Shown here: positions 1 through 10,257 of the stretch, piece by piece | Layout: each line of letters begins with the position of its first letter | Numbering within the stretch: the first letter of the stretch is position 1 | DNA from: Meandrina meandrites | Lineage: Eukaryota > Cnidaria > Anthozoa > Scleractinia > Meandrinidae | NCBI GenBank assembly: GCA_963693305.1 | Contig: OY855914.1 | Span: 8,745,403 to 8,809,402, forward strand | Direction of reading: 5' to 3' | DNA: 64,000 bases | Translations under genes and position numbers: made by a program | The notes under the pieces: model-generated | The model's database searches: none | What the model saw: only the letters and a program-made list of their open reading frames with translations | Told to the model about the DNA's origin: nothing

Positions 1-582
1 GTGAAAAATTGCGCGAGAAGAAAATATTTAACTCGCTAGGGAGGGGATAGGAAAAGTGTAACTGACCTCAAAAGCGATTCATACAAGTCGTATAACTTTT
101 AAAAACGCGTGGTGACCCATACTTTTTATTTTATAAAATGGAAGTGGTAAGTCTATAGAACACATGATTAATTTTTCGTTCAGTGCAAAAATTGTTTAGG
201 CTGTTTTTCTGGCCTTGCAAGAGAGAGCTGTTAGAGTCAAAAATGGCTCAAGTGCAATCGTTTTATCAATAAAAACGTGGTTCACGCAGTTTCAAAGATA
301 GTATTTGTTAGTTATTTTTAAGATCGTTATATTTAGTGTTGATTTTGTTCATGAAAAACTAAATTCAAAGCTAATTTGTAAGGAAATTTTATTTCCTTTT
401 ACTTTCTTTGGAAATGCCACATCAGCACTTTTTTCAAGATTTCAAACCTAATTATCTCGAAAATTTGCGTGGCTACCCCTAATTTTCTTTTTGGATTTTA
501 GTAGCCCTTGGTAACATCTACTTCCCTTGCATAGTCATCGGCCGGGCAGAAATACCTCGCTATTAGTAGGCACCGTCCTTAA
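1..582 (-). mobile_element. TTAA-flanked nonautonomous DNA transposon, partial copy
   Basis: This block is the reverse complement of 3997-4580, with only scattered differences. It ends at 566-582 with GTAGGCACCGTCC followed by TTAA, the same terminus as the complete copy further right. The other end lies before the window. TTAA target sites are typical of piggyBac-like and Kolobok-like elements. No transposase is visible, so it is probably nonautonomous. Confidence 0.7.
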
Positions 583-969
583 GTAAACAATTGAGCGTGC
601 CCGAACGTGCAGGGGTTACGTCATTAGAAGGGAAAAACCCCCAAGCTAAAGATATCCGTGGACAACGTAACCCTCGGCTTGTGTGACTAACGTGACTACT
701 TTGCTAGTCCTTTACTCATTATGCAAACAGATTAAATTTAACTGTGACTTTTGAGAAAGAAAGCTGTTAATTAGACAAAAATATAAGCGCGGTTTTAAGT
801 TGCTATAGCAGCTTCTTGTTCAATAAGGAAAAAGTGTTTCCAAAGTTAAGAAGCAATCTTTTGATGTGTTTCTTTTCATGACTGCATGTTTAAATGTTAC
901 CACAAAAAAAATCGCGGGACATGCTGTCACGCTTGTTATTGATAGCTGTATCTTGGCGTGGATCAGTGA

Positions 970-1280
970 ATTTACACACAACCAAACAAGTCAACCATTC
1001 GAACGGCTCGCTTACCCGTTCGAAATTTTTCATCAGCCGTTAGAACAGCTTGCTTAGCAGTTCGAAAGTTTCATCAGCCGTTCGAACGGCTTGCTTACCC
1101 GTTCGAAAGTTTTCAGCAGCCGTTCGAACGGCTTGGGAACCTGTTCAAAATTTTCCATCATTCCTTTGAATGGCTTGGCTACCTGTTTGAAATTTTTAAT
1201 CAGCCGTTCGAACGGTTTGGTTAACCGTTTCAAACGGCTTGCTCAACCGTTTGTAACCTGTTCATTTCACCCGTTTAACG
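970..1280. repeat. Degenerate tandem repeat built on CCGTTCGAACGG
   Basis: About six imperfect copies of a roughly 50-60 bp unit. Each copy contains the palindrome CCGTTCGAACGG or a variant, followed by CTTGCTTACCCGTTCGAAA. Open frames here follow from the repeat and do not look like genes. Confidence 0.75.
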
Positions 1281-1436
1281 GAAAGCCATTAGTGTACGTT
1301 TTCCCATGAAATGTCACATTTATCATAATCAAAGATCTCTTCGAGATTCGACTATTTTCCATGGAGTATGCGTTGGGGAAATGTTAGTATTGAAAGCGAT
1401 TTGCGATGCATTAAAACCCACTGACTCACAGTCCAG

Positions 1437-1960
1437 AGGCGGGGGGGGGGGGTACTCCCCTAAATTTCGGATAGGGGGGTGCCGCGAACGTTCTCAAACC
1501 CTGACCCTAACTAAGGATAAAGAAAACGAAAATTAAAACCTTTTCTAAGGCCCAAACCCGAAAATATTGACACCCTATTCAAAGGGAGGAGAAGCATTGC
1601 ATTTTGACTCAAATAATGGCTAACCGCGCACAGCAAAGCTCAAATCTTTCAAAATCGCTTTGTTAATACTTACTGGCGTGGGCGTTTATTTTACCTGATA
1701 GAATTAAGGTACCCTGTCTAAGGATCACACCGGGGACACAATGCCAAAAGGAACAAAAGTGATACCCTATTTCCCGCCCTATTTAAGGACCGAGAACCTC
1801 AAAAAACATACCCTATCCCGCGGCACATACCTATATAGCCCATATATCATTCCTATCATTCTTGACTTGTAACTGATGTTTTTACCGTGTTTAAATAAAG
1901 TATATGATGATGATGATGATGATTTATATGGGAGTACCCCCCCCCCCCGGGGGGGCTAAT
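1437..1960. mobile_element. G-tract-ended MITE-like repeat, full copy
   Basis: Bounded by a G run then TACTCCCC at the left and GGGAGTACC then a C run at the right. Inside are the motifs AAATTTCGGATAGGGG, CACCCTATTCAAAGG, and CCTATCCCGCGGCACATACC near 1810. The same motifs in the other orientation flank the large foldback transposon at 41.6-44.8 kb, so this is an undisrupted copy of that family. A (TGA)n microsatellite lies at about 1904-1923. There is no coding capacity. Confidence 0.65.
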
Positions 1961-2097
1961 TAGCGCACACCCAACCCCCCAAAAACGAGTGGAAAAAATA
2001 TATCATATGCGTACTAAATTCACACAAATAATTCCTTTCTGAAGTAAACTTTTATTACAACTAGACACGCTGAAAGACCAATTCAGGATTTAAAATG

Positions 2098-3703
2098 TTA
2101 CAGTGCGACTACTATTACCGGGGTCACCCAGACAAAGTTAACCAATCACAGAGCAGAACGGAAACAATAGATTTCAACATTTTTAACTTCAGCCAATAAA
2201 ATGCCGAGTACAAAACAATGAAATTTCAACTTGTTCGTTTGCCACGAAAACAGATCGATACAAATTTTGGCTGTAAGGGACTGAGTTTTCAATTAATTTC
2301 GATTGTATCCCTTTTGAACTTGAGAAGTTGTGACAGCAACATTTTGAAGGTAAATATCAGCGATGTTATGAAAGAGAAGTTCGAAACAGGGAAAGCAACG
2401 ACCGTACCGTTTGTCTCAACTGTTGCGTGGCGGAGCTCGCTCGTGACAATTTCAAGTTTTCTCTACGGCGTCAACTGGAGTTTTCACCATCATAGTACTA
2501 TTTGGAAAATAAATACACGTGATGCTATTGAAGGAAGACTTTCTGAGCTGCCTAACGTACCAGTGAAAGCGACGATCATAGTTTAGGCAAAGTGCGTGGC
2601 GTATTTGTAAACAACCGCGAAAACTTGTTCGCCAGCTTGATAAATTTAGTTTTCTGCACTGTACGTCGGATAATTGAGTTCCACCGAAAGCGTATCGGCC
2701 GTTTACATCCAAAGTTTCGGCAATTCAGGGAGTTTGAATAAACACGCAAAACAAAAACGCTCATTACAAGCATCTGAGTAGAATATTTGCGGGCGTGGGT
2801 TTATTTCGTTTCGGAACGTTTTATTCTTCAACATGCATTTCAACAACATGAACAGCCAACAACAACAACTTTGTTTGCGATCGAAATATGAAGTTACAAT
2901 ACAATATTTCGGAAAGAAAAGTTTATAGAGCAATTTCACTTGTATGCGTATATGCTAGTCAGTGTTGAAAACAATACCGATTTTCCTGTTCGAAATTCGT
3001 CCTGTGTCCTGCATTGTCACATTTGCAAGAAAATAGTGAAACGGCCGGCGGTTAAGTTTTGTTTTAGAGAATCAAATTCCGCCACACAATTTGCCAAACA
3101 AAAAGCCGTCGCGTTCACTGCTTTCACAGAGATTGACATCGATTCTTCCAAATTAAACTTGCATGACAAATGACATTCATTTATACAGCATGTCAAACTA
3201 CTCAAATTCTTAATTCTAAGCGTCAACGCTAGCTTATGCTATATTCAGCATAAACTGCAAAGCTTCACGGACTTCACGAGTGACAAATTGAAAATCAGTA
3301 TTGTTATTTACTCAAACACAAAAAGTTGGAATCGTAGCTTTCACTGGTAGGTTATGCCGTGAAGAAGGTCTTTCCTCGCTAGTATTACTTGTATTTATTT
3401 TCGAAATGGTACTACCAAAACTCCAGTTGATAGCGTATAGAGAACTTGAAATTGTCACGAGCGAATACGGTCGTTGCTTTCCCAGTTTCGCACTTCTCTT
3501 TCATAAACATCGCTCATATTTACCTACAAAATGTTGCTGTCACAACTAGTCGAGTTCAAAAGGGATACAAGTTGAAATTTCATTGTTCTGTACTCGGCAT
3601 TTCATTGGCTGAAGTTAAAAATGTTGAAATCTATTGTTTCCGTTCTGCTTTGTGATTGGTTAACTTTGTCTGGGTGACCCCGGTAATAGTAGCCGCACTG
3701 TAA
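2098..3703. mobile_element. Long foldback element, ends TTACAGTGCGACTACT
   Basis: The left arm (2098 to about 2585) and right arm (about 3322-3703) are imperfect reverse complements of each other. They start with TTACAGTGCGACTACTATTA and end with CGCACTGTAA. The arms stay complementary for several hundred bases. The centre (about 2586-3321) is unique. A short element with the same termini lies at 17122-17342. The many overlapping open frames here are arm artefacts, and no transposase was recognised. Confidence 0.75.
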
Positions 3704-3996
3704 TTATCAACCTTGATAAATTGATCCCAAACCAAACTTGAAGACGGTGAAAATAATTTTGTCACCTTCGCGCGTCATTTTAACAACTCGCAAAAACACA
3801 AACTCTTTCTACAAGGTATAAAACTAGTTCAAAACACTCTGGTGAAAGGTCGGTTTTCATTCTGTACAACTGTCACTGACATTTATTTAACCACCAGTGG
3901 TATTATCTTGGTACAGAAAAGCGGTAATTGGGGTTAATAATTTGCGAATCATGGTGCCGTGAGATAGCGGAAAACTACTGAATTCCTTCCACATAA

Positions 3997-4080
3997 TTAA
4001 GGACGGTGCCTACTAATAGCGAGGTATTTTTGCCCGGCCGATGACTATGCAAGGGAAGTACATGTTACCAAGGGCTATTA

Positions 4081-4113
<33 letters not shown>

Positions 4114-4909
4114 AATTTTCGAGATAATTAGGTTTGAAATCTGGAAAAAAGTGCTGACGTGGCATTTTCAAAAAAAAGTAAAAGTAAATAAAATTCCTTA
4201 CAAATTACCTTTGAATTTGGTTTTTCATGAACAAAATCAACACTAAATATAATGATCTTAAAAATAACTAACAAATACTATCTTTGAAACTGTGTGATCC
4301 ACGTTTTTATTAACAAAACGATTGCACTTGAGCCATTTTTGACTCTAACAGCTCTCTCTTGCAAGGCCAGAAAAACAGCCTAAACAATTTTTGCACTGAA
4401 CGAAAAATTAATCATGTGTACTATAGACTTGCCACTTCCATTTTATAAAGTAAAAAGTATGGGTCACCACGCGTTTTTAAAAGTTATACGAGTTGTATGG
4501 AATCGGTTTTGAGGTCAGTTACACTTTTCCTTTCCCCTCCCTAGCGAGTTAAATATTTGCCTCTCGCGCAATTTTCACGCGTGCACTACGCCATATGCAG
4601 TTAGCAGTTTGTTGATTACGTTTGAGCGATTAGCGATTTGTTTCAGACTGTTAAATGTGAGCCATTTTTATCAATAAGCGTTTAGGGCTTACTGATATGT
4701 TACTCTTTCGCTGTTCCTGGTTTAGTACGTCCACTAACTGATTTCGCTGCAACCGAAATTTTCTTGCATTTTAGTCGCGCGCTTGGTCTCGAGGTTGAAT
4801 TCGTCATTTTGAGCGTGCAAACTCCCTTAGCGCGCGCGTCTAGTGCGATTGATGCCTTGCGTGATGCACAGAAGATGTGCGCAGTAACAAAAGTAGGCAC
4901 CGTCCTTAA
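3997..4909 (+). mobile_element. TTAA-flanked nonautonomous DNA transposon, complete copy
   Basis: TTAA at 3997-4000 is followed by GGACGGTGCCTAC. The mirror image GTAGGCACCGTCC followed by TTAA closes the element at 4893-4909. This gives 13-bp terminal inverted repeats and a TTAA target duplication. The first ~580 bases match 1-582 in inverted orientation. TTAA duplication points to a piggyBac-like or Kolobok-like mobilising transposase. No enzyme is encoded. Confidence 0.75.
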
Positions 4910-6430
4910 CACTCACATTGCTTTTCATGCTTTCCATCACTATGACTAATAGCAAAAAAATACTTGTTGAGACTTTGTTTGCATTTTCTGAAGTACAGTT
5001 GTAAATCTTTGCATGTAAAAGGTCGTAAACTGAGCACAATTATTAAATAAACAACAACGCGATGGTAAGTCGGCCGCAAGAGATGTCACCATGTGCTTTT
5101 CAAATCAATACGCTTCAGAAGCCTAAAATTCCAAACGTAAACTGGGCAAATGAAAGAAACTTGAAGGAAGTTTTGTTTTAGATTAATTCTCATTTCAAGG
5201 TGTAGCTACTAAATATGTATCAAAGCTTCAAAATTCTGCATATTTTTGAAGCCATGAGATCCTGCATTATTCACGCTAAAGCGTAAGTTTAATTTTAGCC
5301 CGACGGCTTTTTGCAGTCAATTTTTCACTAAGTGGCTTTACCGATCCTTCTAAAAATTCCATTTAAGTTCGAAGCAATATTGTACATTACCATTTTCCTG
5401 TCTGGTCTTGAGAAGCTGCATTAAGTCGTGATCAAGTCAGTGAATTGTGGTCAAAACAAAAGATTGCGTGACGAGCTAGAAATACTTCTTTCAATGAAGA
5501 CGACAAACAATAGACTTGTAACAATAGAAAATAGAATCGGCCAATATCCTCTGACAATGAAGATTCGCAGCAGCTTTTAAGCATGTAAAACTAAGCGATT
5601 CAATTGATAAATAGCACAGATCTTTGAAAAATACCTACCTGTAGTTTGCAAAAGGCTAGACAGGCTAAATGACGAGCGACGCGTGAAAATAACACTTCCG
5701 CTCGAAAACTGCTGACGCATTCCTATCCAGTGACGTTTTTATCACCCACAGCGAAAAGTATTCCCTTGACAAATTAAAACAGTCCCTTGAGAGTATACAA
5801 AAATGTGTGTCAGAGAGTGCCACTATGATCCCAATTCTTACATTTTTGCTTGGTAACCAAGCAAAATAGTCGAAAAATGCAGTCTGTAATTTGTAAAATT
5901 GTTGAATCTATTTTGGAAAGATCACTGAATCATAAAACTTCATACAAAAACTTCACTGTGATAATTGATAATAATAGATGACAATCAATAGCAATTGATG
6001 ACAATCAATAACAATCAATAATAATCAATGCCAATCGATAAGGTCACAAAAATCTTCGTCATTGATTGGTCATCAATTATCAATATCAATCGATTAATTG
6101 ACATCAATTGCCATTGATTGATATCGATTTAAATCGATCATTGATTTCATTGATTGGTAACACCAGGAGAGTATTACAGGCATATTATCCAGAGAAGCAG
6201 ACTTTTAATCAGCGGCTGAACATCGTGTAAACAGTGGAAATTGTTTGAATTGTATGATGAAGATAAACATCCTAAACATAGAAGCGTGAATATTGTCATG
6301 CAATTCAAAGTAATTCATTTTACACACTGACAATATTGCTTACAAATTGTCAGCATTTTGGTCCACAGAGTGGGTTGAATATGGATCAAAATTGGTTATC
6401 GATTCTTTGAATGTGCCATAAGCTTATTTT
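4910..6430. other. AT-rich stretch without a recognised gene
   Basis: No exon, RNA gene or element ends could be supported. The stretch 5955-6160 is enriched in degenerate CAATCAAT and CAATTGATG blocks on both strands, giving a simple-sequence-like patch. Confidence 0.5.
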
Positions 6431-6439
6431 GTTATTCGT

Positions 6440-6858
6440 AGACATTTTACGCTTTTGACGAGGAAATCATTGTAAGCTCATTTTGAATGTAATAATTTGT
6501 GTGTAACTACCATGAATTAAAAGTTCACAGATTCTGCCTGAATTTTTGAGGTAATTTCTGGTAACTTATCAATCCTAATAATATTCAAACGTAATCATAA
6601 ATCAACTGATGATCATCGCTAGTTTAGATGTGAATGCAACAGATAGAGCGGTCACACGCAACAGGGAAATTCCGGCGTACAGTATTAGAAAATGTCACAA
6701 CGTACTTGGCACAGTATAAAAAATCGCTTAATTGTGTAGTCCATGGACTTCCAATAATTATAAAGGCATCAAATGTACTCTACTAATCTTAGATTATTGC
6801 TGTAAATAAAATTATATAAAGGTGGGGGCAGCTGTAGCGAGAACTATTACTAGTATAA
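6440..6858. repeat. Dispersed direct repeat, copy 1 (second copy 13394-13808)
   Basis: About 415 bp closely similar to 13394-13808, in the same orientation. Shared landmarks are GAGGAAATCATTGTAAGCTC, ACAGGGAAATTCCGGCG, TTGTGTAGTCCATGGAC and GGGGGCAGCTGTAG. The right edge contains GTAAATAAAATTATATAAAG. No ends or coding potential were recognised, so the type of element is unknown. Confidence 0.7.
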
Positions 6859-6859
6859 T

Positions 6860-9470
6860 TATGGTAAATAAACTTTTATTGACATACTGTACCTAGTTCA
6901 CTGTAAGTAGCGTATTGTTATCAATGTAATGTTATTCTATTGTAAGGAACTGTATGTAGTTTATTGTAAGTAACATGTTGTAAATAAAATTTTTCAAAAT
7001 AATTAAATAATAAAAAATAAAATTTTATAATTACATTTAATGACAAATAACTTTTAGACCATGTAAAACATGTACAGGATGTCAACTCCCACTACGACAC
7101 TAAACACACAGTCCTTCATGATCAGTGTCCATAGTATGTATTTTATCAAAGTTGGAGTTATTTTCAGAAACTCAATTTTATTCACAGGGACTTTAACACC
7201 TGTCCAGTAACTGACAGTATATATTTACAAGAAACATATATTTTTTATCACTGGAATGTTTAATTACAACTTGGGTAAAAATTGCCCTTGTGGTTGATGT
7301 GCTGAATCCCCAATCCAGAAGCTCATTTTGGAAATGTTTGGAAAAATATTTTAAATAAGACAATAATTAACTGTAAAGTTCTTTGAAGCTTTTTTTTATT
7401 TTTTCCCAATAGTCATTTGAATGCTTTAAATTTGTAGAATTTGAAATGTTGTTTCAGTTCAGTTCAGTTTATTTTCTTGGCAGCAAGTTTTAACTTAAAA
7501 GACTGTGCAAGAAGAAAGCTTGAACTCTGGAACTTTATAGAGCAGAGAAAGACTTCTTTTCTCTTGAATTTTCAACTTGACTTTGAAGCTTTTGTCAGGC
7601 ATGAAAAGATAAATATATTAGCTTCACTTACGATTGAAGTTTTATATTCCTTGAGATTTGTCAAAATGTTTTACAACTACACATTCATGAAGATGCCTAA
7701 AACAGGTAAATTAATTTTCCTAAAAGTAATATTGCCTAAATAAACTGCTTCCATTTATTCTTCTTAGGCTATAAGACAAGCTAATGATCAGGACTATTCA
7801 GTGTACCACTGGCAATTAACACTTAATCATGTTAAAATTTTACTTCGGTGCACAATTAAATACAACATGAACACAAAAAATGAACATTTAATTTCTTATC
7901 TTTACCTGTTACACCTCTGGAGAACTTCATCCTATTCTGTATTTTCACAACCCTTCTCATTTCTTCAAATGTTAAAGGATTACCATCCACATCCAGCCAT
8001 ACCAGCTTCTCCAGTTCACCAATGTCATCAGGCAAACACTCCAGCTGGTTACCTCTCAAGTACAGCCAACTGAGTTTCTTCAAATGTGAGAAGTGTGTTG
8101 GTAAAACTGACAGCTTGTTGTTACTCACATACAGCACTTCCAGCTCCTCCAGTTCAACAATATTATCAGGCAAATACTCTAACTTGTTATCACTCAAGTC
8201 CAGCCTCGCGAGTTTCTTCAGATGTGAGAAGTGTGTTGGTAAAACTGACAGCTTGTTGTTACTCACATCCAGCACTTCCAGCTCCTCCAGTTCAACAATA
8301 TTATCAGGCAAATACTCTAACTTGTTATCACTCAAGTCCAGCCTCGTGAGTTTCTTCAGATGTGAGAAGTGTGTTGGTAAAACTGACAGCTTGTTGTTAC
8401 TCACATCCAGCCGGGTCAGGTTAATCAGTTCACAAACAGTTTCAGGTAGTTCACTCAGCTGGTTGTTGTATAATATCAGCACTTTGAGATTTTTCAGCTT
8501 GTTAATACTTGTTGGTAATTCTGTCAAGTTATTATCTGACAAGCCAAGTTCCTCCACATCAGTCAGGTCAGTAACAGCTTCAGGAACTTTTGACAACATT
8601 CTTCCAGGCAGATCTAAAACCCTTCCCCCATACCTTGGCCCATATTTGATTTCAATGAACTTCCTGAGCTCTGCTTCTGAAACATTTTCCATCGTCAACA
8701 TTGTAAGGCAACTGTAAAATGCGCTGACTTTGTATAACTTAATTCTGTTGAAGTACCTGAAACCAGAAATAATGTAAACTTATGTTCTAATATCAAAACT
8801 TAACAAAATTGGTTCACGATTCGCTGAAAGCTACTGGCAAGCTCCTTCAAATAAAGAAGAAGTCTAGTGAAGATTCGCAGAAAAACCTGGGCAATTACTG
8901 TTATTAGTTCAAACAATATGAATGAAAGGAAGGTGTATTAATATTCATCTATTCTGTAACAAGATTTTAAATACGGTAAATAACATTTAAAACGCATTTA
9001 TAATGCAAATGCTGACTCAACCTGATCAATGGGCGTTTCGCTCTGCGGATCGATCGATCTGCGTACACGGAAAGATATCTCTAGATCTCACAGCTTCAAA
9101 TTAACCAAGCTACGTTAACTCATGATCGCATGTTTCACTTGTGTTTTATACTTGTTTACTTTTTATCTTATAAATAAGGTGACGGACAAAAAGTTATAAG
9201 CTACGAAGCCGTACTACATTTAAACTTCGTCTTAAAATAGCGTTGCTCTCGAGCTCACTACAGGAATTCAGCTTTAATTGCTCATTTGATTGGCCTTAAG
9301 TTTAATATAAAGCGATTTGAGAATAGTTCACATCATTAAACATCTGTACATCAAACAATTTCTTACCTTCACACTTCGAGAATAGAGGGAAGAAAAGAAT
9401 ACTGTTGTATAGACTGTATAGAATTGAACGAGACTCTGAAGACGAACGACTCCCTTCTCAGGTTACGAAT
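6860..9470 (-). CDS. Leucine-rich-repeat protein, three-exon gene
   Basis: The minus-strand gene is assembled from a probable 5' untranslated exon ending at 9367 (donor GAAG|GTAAGA), a main exon 8756-7906 and a terminal exon from 7199. The main exon follows acceptor TTTCTGGTTTCAG. Translation can start at the ATG at 8701 or the next one at 8692. It encodes about nine to ten leucine-rich repeats of the pattern LxxLxLSxNxLxxLPxxI. After donor ACAG|GTAAAG (phase 1), joining to 7199 keeps an open frame of about 48 codons to TAA at 7056-7054. An AATAAA lies at about 6873-6868. Predicted length is about 314 residues. The acceptor before 7199 (TTACTGGACAG) has a weak pyrimidine tract, so the last exon is less sure. 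Such repeats are protein-interaction surfaces and are common at the N-terminus of ROCO-type proteins, but no GTPase is seen here. The exact partner and function are unknown. Confidence 0.75.
8086..8400 (-). repeat. 138-bp in-frame tandem duplication within the LRR exon
   Basis: The landmark GTGAGAAGTGTGTTGG recurs at about 8086, 8224 and 8362, a 138-bp (46-codon, two-LRR) period. Copies are nearly identical at the DNA level. They encode repeated pairs of LRRs containing LDLSDNKLEYLPDNI and VSNNKLSVLPTHF. This indicates recent expansion of the repeat region by whole LRR pairs. Confidence 0.85.
8760..9360. other. First intron of the LRR gene
   Basis: Lies between donor GAAG|GTAAGA (9367/9366) and acceptor GGTTTCAG (ending 8757), both on the minus strand. 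No other feature is visible. Confidence 0.5.
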
Positions 9471-9894
9471 GGAAGTTTGGGGTCCGGGGGTGGGGAGGGG
9501 GTTGCTAAACGTTCTCTCTTGGCTCACCCTCAGCAAAATAATTAGACGTTCTTGGATTTTTTACCTTTGGATAAATGGGATGCTAACCCTCCCCCCTCCC
9601 CCTCCCAAAAAATAAATAAATAAATAACATAAAATTAGGGCAATTTTGCAGCAAGAAGCACAAGGCACCAAGAAAGAGGGCGTTCGCTGGTCGGTACCTT
9701 CCCCTCCTTACCCCCACCACCTCCACTCCCTGCAATCTGCATGAGAACAAGGAAGTGGATTCACGAGGAGAGTTTTGGACAAACATGGCGAGCTGCAAGG
9801 GTGAACCGAGGATGACGATCTCGTTTTACTGGACACCAAAACATTCAACGAGGGAGCAGTGGTTGAGCGGCTTATTAGATATTAGAGGGGTGGG

Positions 9895-10257
9895 CTTAAA
9901 CAAGAAAATGACAAATGAAAGCAAGGGACCGCGAACGAAAATGCTGCTGGTGTACGTAGGAGCTACTGACAGCTCTGATCAGCCAAAAATAAAATACACA
10001 GACAATAAACTGCAAGGCTGACACTACGTAGAAATGAAAAGCCTTAACGGGACAACGACATGATAGAGTCCAAACTGAAAGTCAAAAATGCAAACTCTGG
10101 ACAGCTGTTTCGACCTGATTGGGTCTCGTCAGCAGAGTGTATGCCGCACAGAATAGAACAACCTCAGTGTGGACTCTATCTTGTCGTTGTCCCGTTAAGG
10201 CTTTTCATTTCTACGTAGTGTCAGCCTTCAGTTTATTGTCTGTGTCTTAAACAAGAA
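9895..10257 (-). mobile_element. Small retroelement-like insertion carrying a hammerhead ribozyme
   Basis: The 12-bp direct repeat CTTAAACAAGAA occurs at 9895-9906 and 10246-10257 and brackets a 339-bp insert (9907-10245). This looks like a target-site duplication from retrotransposition. Within the insert, about 82-bp inverted arms (about 9995-10077 and 10155-10245) share CCTTAACGGGACAACGAC and GATAGAGTCCA. The arms enclose a hammerhead motif on the minus strand. Hammerhead ribozymes are known in Penelope-like retroelements and small circular-RNA retroelements of corals. No protein is encoded. Confidence 0.7.
10094..10138 (-). ncRNA. Hammerhead self-cleaving ribozyme, type I, minimal stem III
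   Basis: Read on the minus strand from 10138 to 10094, every hammerhead core element is present in order. Stem I strand ACTCTG is followed by CTGACGA, then stem II GACC/GGTC with loop CAATCA, then GAA. Stem III is ACAG/CTGT with no spare loop, then C, then the closing stem I strand CAGAGT. The predicted cleavage follows the GTC triplet, between plus-strand positions 10100 and 10099. The tiny stem III is the form that usually works as a dimer in Penelope-like retroelements. This is a motif reading, with no folding program run. Confidence 0.8.

Noticed and set aside
2218..3655. Several overlapping frames in the foldback arms
   Set aside because: They are present in mirrored form on both arms and have no domain resemblance.
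1..4580. A single 4.6-kb transposon with ~580-bp terminal inverted repeats
   Set aside because: The right copy continues to its own TTAA-flanked end at 4909, and the left copy ends at 582. They are two complete-type elements in opposite orientation, not one element.
6603..6625. Second hammerhead suggested by CTGATGATCATCG (also near 13563)
   Set aside because: No GAAA and no complementary stems follow at a suitable distance.
7441..7743. 100-codon plus-strand frame in the LRR gene's second intron
   Set aside because: It is antisense to the gene's intron, AT-rich and without any recognised motif or splice pairing.
8022..8717. 231-codon plus-strand frame rich in serine
   Set aside because: It is the antisense shadow of the LRR exon. 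The minus-strand reading has clear LRR periodicity.
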